A stretch of DNA of 64,000 nt from Adiantum capillus-veneris (taxonomy: Eukaryota > Streptophyta > Polypodiopsida > Polypodiales > Pteridaceae). The stretch's first letter is position 1. Each line of letters begins with the position of its first letter. The DNA lies in the NCBI GenBank assembly GCA_014529385.2, contig CM043963.1:3663001-3727000 (forward strand), given 5' to 3'. The notes beneath the pieces are model-generated. The model had not been told where the DNA came from. It was given only the letters and a program-made list of their open reading frames with translations, and made no database searches. Positions 62,091-64,000 of this stretch are shown here, one piece after another. The position numbers and the translations under genes are program-made.

Positions 62091-62762
62091 TCGCAAACGT
62101 CCTAGATTGCATACCATAAATACATGCCATAGATGATCTTGTGTGGTAAGCACCCTTTTATCATTGCATGTATCCGCAAGAGAGACTGTCAAAACGTGTG
62201 TACAAATGACTTAATGAGACCTTCATACTTTTGTCAAACTATACACTGCTATTGCACTGAATCCACGAGTACATTTGATGTGCTAGCTCTATCATTACCC
62301 CTCCTTTGCAGACATTAGGTTGGGACATACACAGGTTGTAACCCAAAGGCCTCAAGGTAAAGCTGCAATACATTTGGTGACTCTGACAGTTCGTGCTCTT
62401 CCATCCACTTTGCATCCATAGGTGGATGGTTCTTGAACTTCACCAAATAGAATCTAGCAACTTGTCCCTTAACTTTTTACCTGTGCAAGAGGCTCTTGCC
62501 TCTGCAAACGAGCATAATTCTGCAACACTGTAGCGTGCTACCCGCAACCAAGTAAGCTCAAATTGCAAGCTGATTTACCAATGCATCAAAGAATCCAAGC
62601 AATCGCCTCAGAGAATCGGCGAGCACCGTGTCACCTGGCAGACCCACATCACTCCCGCAAAAGATCTAGTGGCCAATCTACCACCGTGAGACCTCTCCCT
62701 ATCTCATCTTGGTTCATACTTGCAAACCCTAAAAACGCAGCAGAAAATAAACCCTTATTTGA
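62091..62762 (-). other. Internal region without a gene
   Basis: No ORF with recognisable content between the short gag-like ORF and the polypurine tract. Confidence 0.6.
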
Positions 62763-62852
62763 TCACTTTTTGACAGGGCGAACGTGCGGAATTTCCTGTC
62801 TGTCCTGTGAAGAGGAACCCTCTTCCACAATGCCCTTCCCTTGGTCGGCCAT
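62763..62852 (-). CDS. Short gag-like ORF start
   Basis: ATG at 62852, 29 codons: MADQGKGIVEEGSSSQDRQE followed by a short basic end and a stop. It lies about 80 bp after the primer site, where gag starts in this class. It looks like a truncated leftover; function is not expected. Confidence 0.45.
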   Translation of the reverse strand: MADQGKGIVEEGSSSQDRQEIPHVRPVKK

Positions 62853-62930
62853 AGTGTAATCCCGCGTTCCTGTACTCTGTGTCTTTACCCAAAACAATCG
62901 AGGCCCACTCTTTGAGGAAAAAGTGATTGA

Positions 62931-62948
62931 TGTCCCGGCAATGGAACC
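62931..62948 (-). other. Primer binding site, tRNA-Asp-like
   Basis: Minus strand GGTTCCATTGCCGGGACA resembles the tRNA-Asp primer site (TGGCGCCGTTGCCGGGGA) with several mismatches; it lies next to the inner end of the right LTR. Confidence 0.5.
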
Positions 62949-62949
62949 T

Positions 62950-64000
62950 TGAAACCTGCCCGTTGGGCGGTAGGCTTTGGCTTTCACCTGAAATTCTTTA
63001 CTTTAGACACACACAGAGAACGTGCAAAGGAACCCTGCGACGGGAATTAACACTTAAGCACGCACACAGCTCGAAAGCTAGAATGCCCCGAGCAGTTGCC
63101 GACAACCTGTAGGCCCCAAAATGGGCGCCCCTTTCGCTATTTCTTTATACTTTGAGAGGGTAAATTACAAAGTAGAGTCCTGGGAATCCTTTACCTGTAT
63201 CCCGCTAGATACTACTAGTTTTGGAAAATTTCAGCAACATAACAACCCCAAAACTTGCGAGAGACCAATTCCCCTCCTAGAACTCACTTCCATTGGCATA
63301 AACCCGTTGATTCCTGCCCAAAAACAGTAAATTCAGCACGCTGTATTTACTGGTTTTTGCCTTGTTTCAGCCCCAAACAGTCCCCTAACTGTCCTCTGCT
63401 AGTGGGACACCATTCCCAAAGGTTCTGGCATCCGCATGGCTAAAAAACAGTCAATTTACAGTGCATACACAGCGCTGAAAACGCACCTGTACGGTAAGGT
63501 TATGACCCTCACCGGTGCCTGCTTTAGAGTAGCAGTTAGCTATCCCTGTTCTTGCTCAAGGAGGCTCTTACCTCAACACAAAAGCATGAATCCACACAAT
63601 TGTACATCAGTCAAATGAAGAGCCCTCTTATGGGGCATCACATAACTGCACGTAGGGGGGAGAGAGAGCAATGTGTGGTGTGCAGGGCATCACTCCTAGC
63701 ACCACACTATGCATGAGAGGGAAAGAAAGCACTCCATAGTTCTTAACCTGTGACAGGTTCTCAATGAAGCATCCCCCCAGCATAAATCGAGCACCCCCTC
63801 TTCTATCCTTGACCTGTAATGCATATGTGAACAAATAGATGCCAAAGGGAAAGAATTCCATGGCTGCCAAAACCTGCGTATCGCTGAAAACGCGGCAAAA
63901 CAGCTTGTAAACACGCATCTGATGCCTTCTAATGCTGAAAATGAGCTCCTTGGTCCTAGGTAAAGTCATGGGAAGCTCAAAAATGGAGAGAAATGGCTGA
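62950..64000 (-). mobile_element. 5' LTR of the non-autonomous element, partial
   Basis: Plus strand TGAAACCTGCCCGTTGGGCGG onward matches 60353-61440 nearly base for base to the end of the window. The remaining 600-odd bases are outside. Confidence 0.88.

Larger units (their letters stand above)
60353..64000 (-). mobile_element. Non-autonomous LTR element, minus strand, cut by window end
   Basis: Direct repeats of more than 1 kb at 60353 and 62950 (offset about 2597 bp) are its LTRs. The internal part is only about 870 bp, with a primer site at 62931-62948, the beginning of a gag-like ORF, and a polypurine tract at 62076-62090, but no protease or polymerase. It therefore depends on proteins from a related element. 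The right end of the 5' LTR lies outside the window. Confidence 0.85.

Noticed and set aside
1-64000. tRNA or rRNA genes
   Set aside because: The tRNA-like sequences found are only the 12-19 base primer sites of retroelements; no cloverleaf or rRNA core was recognised.

Overview
This window is a retrotransposon graveyard from a large, repeat-rich plant nuclear genome. The evidence for a plant is the set of families: Ty1/copia and Ty3/gypsy elements primed by tRNA-Met or tRNA-Asp, an intron-bearing hAT transposase with a BED finger and DUF659 domain, LINE remnants, short GT-AG introns, and a fragment of a plant-type NTF2/SnoaL-like (F-box SKIP8-like) gene. Long CT/GA microsatellites recur throughout. 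I cannot name the species, and I see no bacterial-style operons, CRISPR arrays, or rRNA or tRNA genes. All boundaries were read by eye, without alignment software.

Layout. 1-7.0 kb: two head-to-head LTRs with tRNA-Asp primer sites, then a decayed gypsy gag on the plus strand. 8.4-13.9 kb: a full-length copia element on the minus strand (Copia-1) with 773/774-bp LTRs and an exact ATATC target duplication; its polyprotein is broken. 14-20 kb: decayed minus-strand LTR-element coding sequence, including a long coiled-coil ORF and a retropepsin-like domain that lies downstream of an integrase C-terminus. 20-24 kb: fragments of gypsy gag and of a LINE reverse transcriptase. 25-28.5 kb: pieces of LINEs around a two-exon fragment of an ordinary plant gene. 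28.5-33.8 kb: a nearly intact copia element (Copia-2) with 256-bp LTRs, CTAGG target duplications and a single in-frame stop. 34-37.7 kb: two LINE ORF1-like remnants and a solo gypsy LTR with its target duplication.

37.7-64 kb is a deep nest. A gypsy-type host element (family Z: LTR end, primer site and gag N-terminus at 37.67-38.59 kb; gag zinc knuckle, polypurine tract and 3' LTR start at 59.1-60.35 kb) appears to be split by about 20.5 kb. The split contains a plus-strand chromodomain gypsy element (family X). Inside that element are a hAT transposon with a deleted right end and a full-length minus-strand family-X element (45573-54469). The hAT carries a solo X LTR, which itself carries a solo LTR of another family. 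The minus-strand element carries a Mutator-like MITE in its coding region and another solo LTR in its 5' LTR. The 3' LTR of the host element is in turn interrupted by a non-autonomous LTR element (60353 to beyond the window end).

No complete, intact host gene is visible. The most useful content is the nesting record (many exact target duplications), the LINE family with microsatellite tails, the odd protease-like domain after an integrase, repeated structural motifs in the LTRs, and the split SKIP8-like gene.
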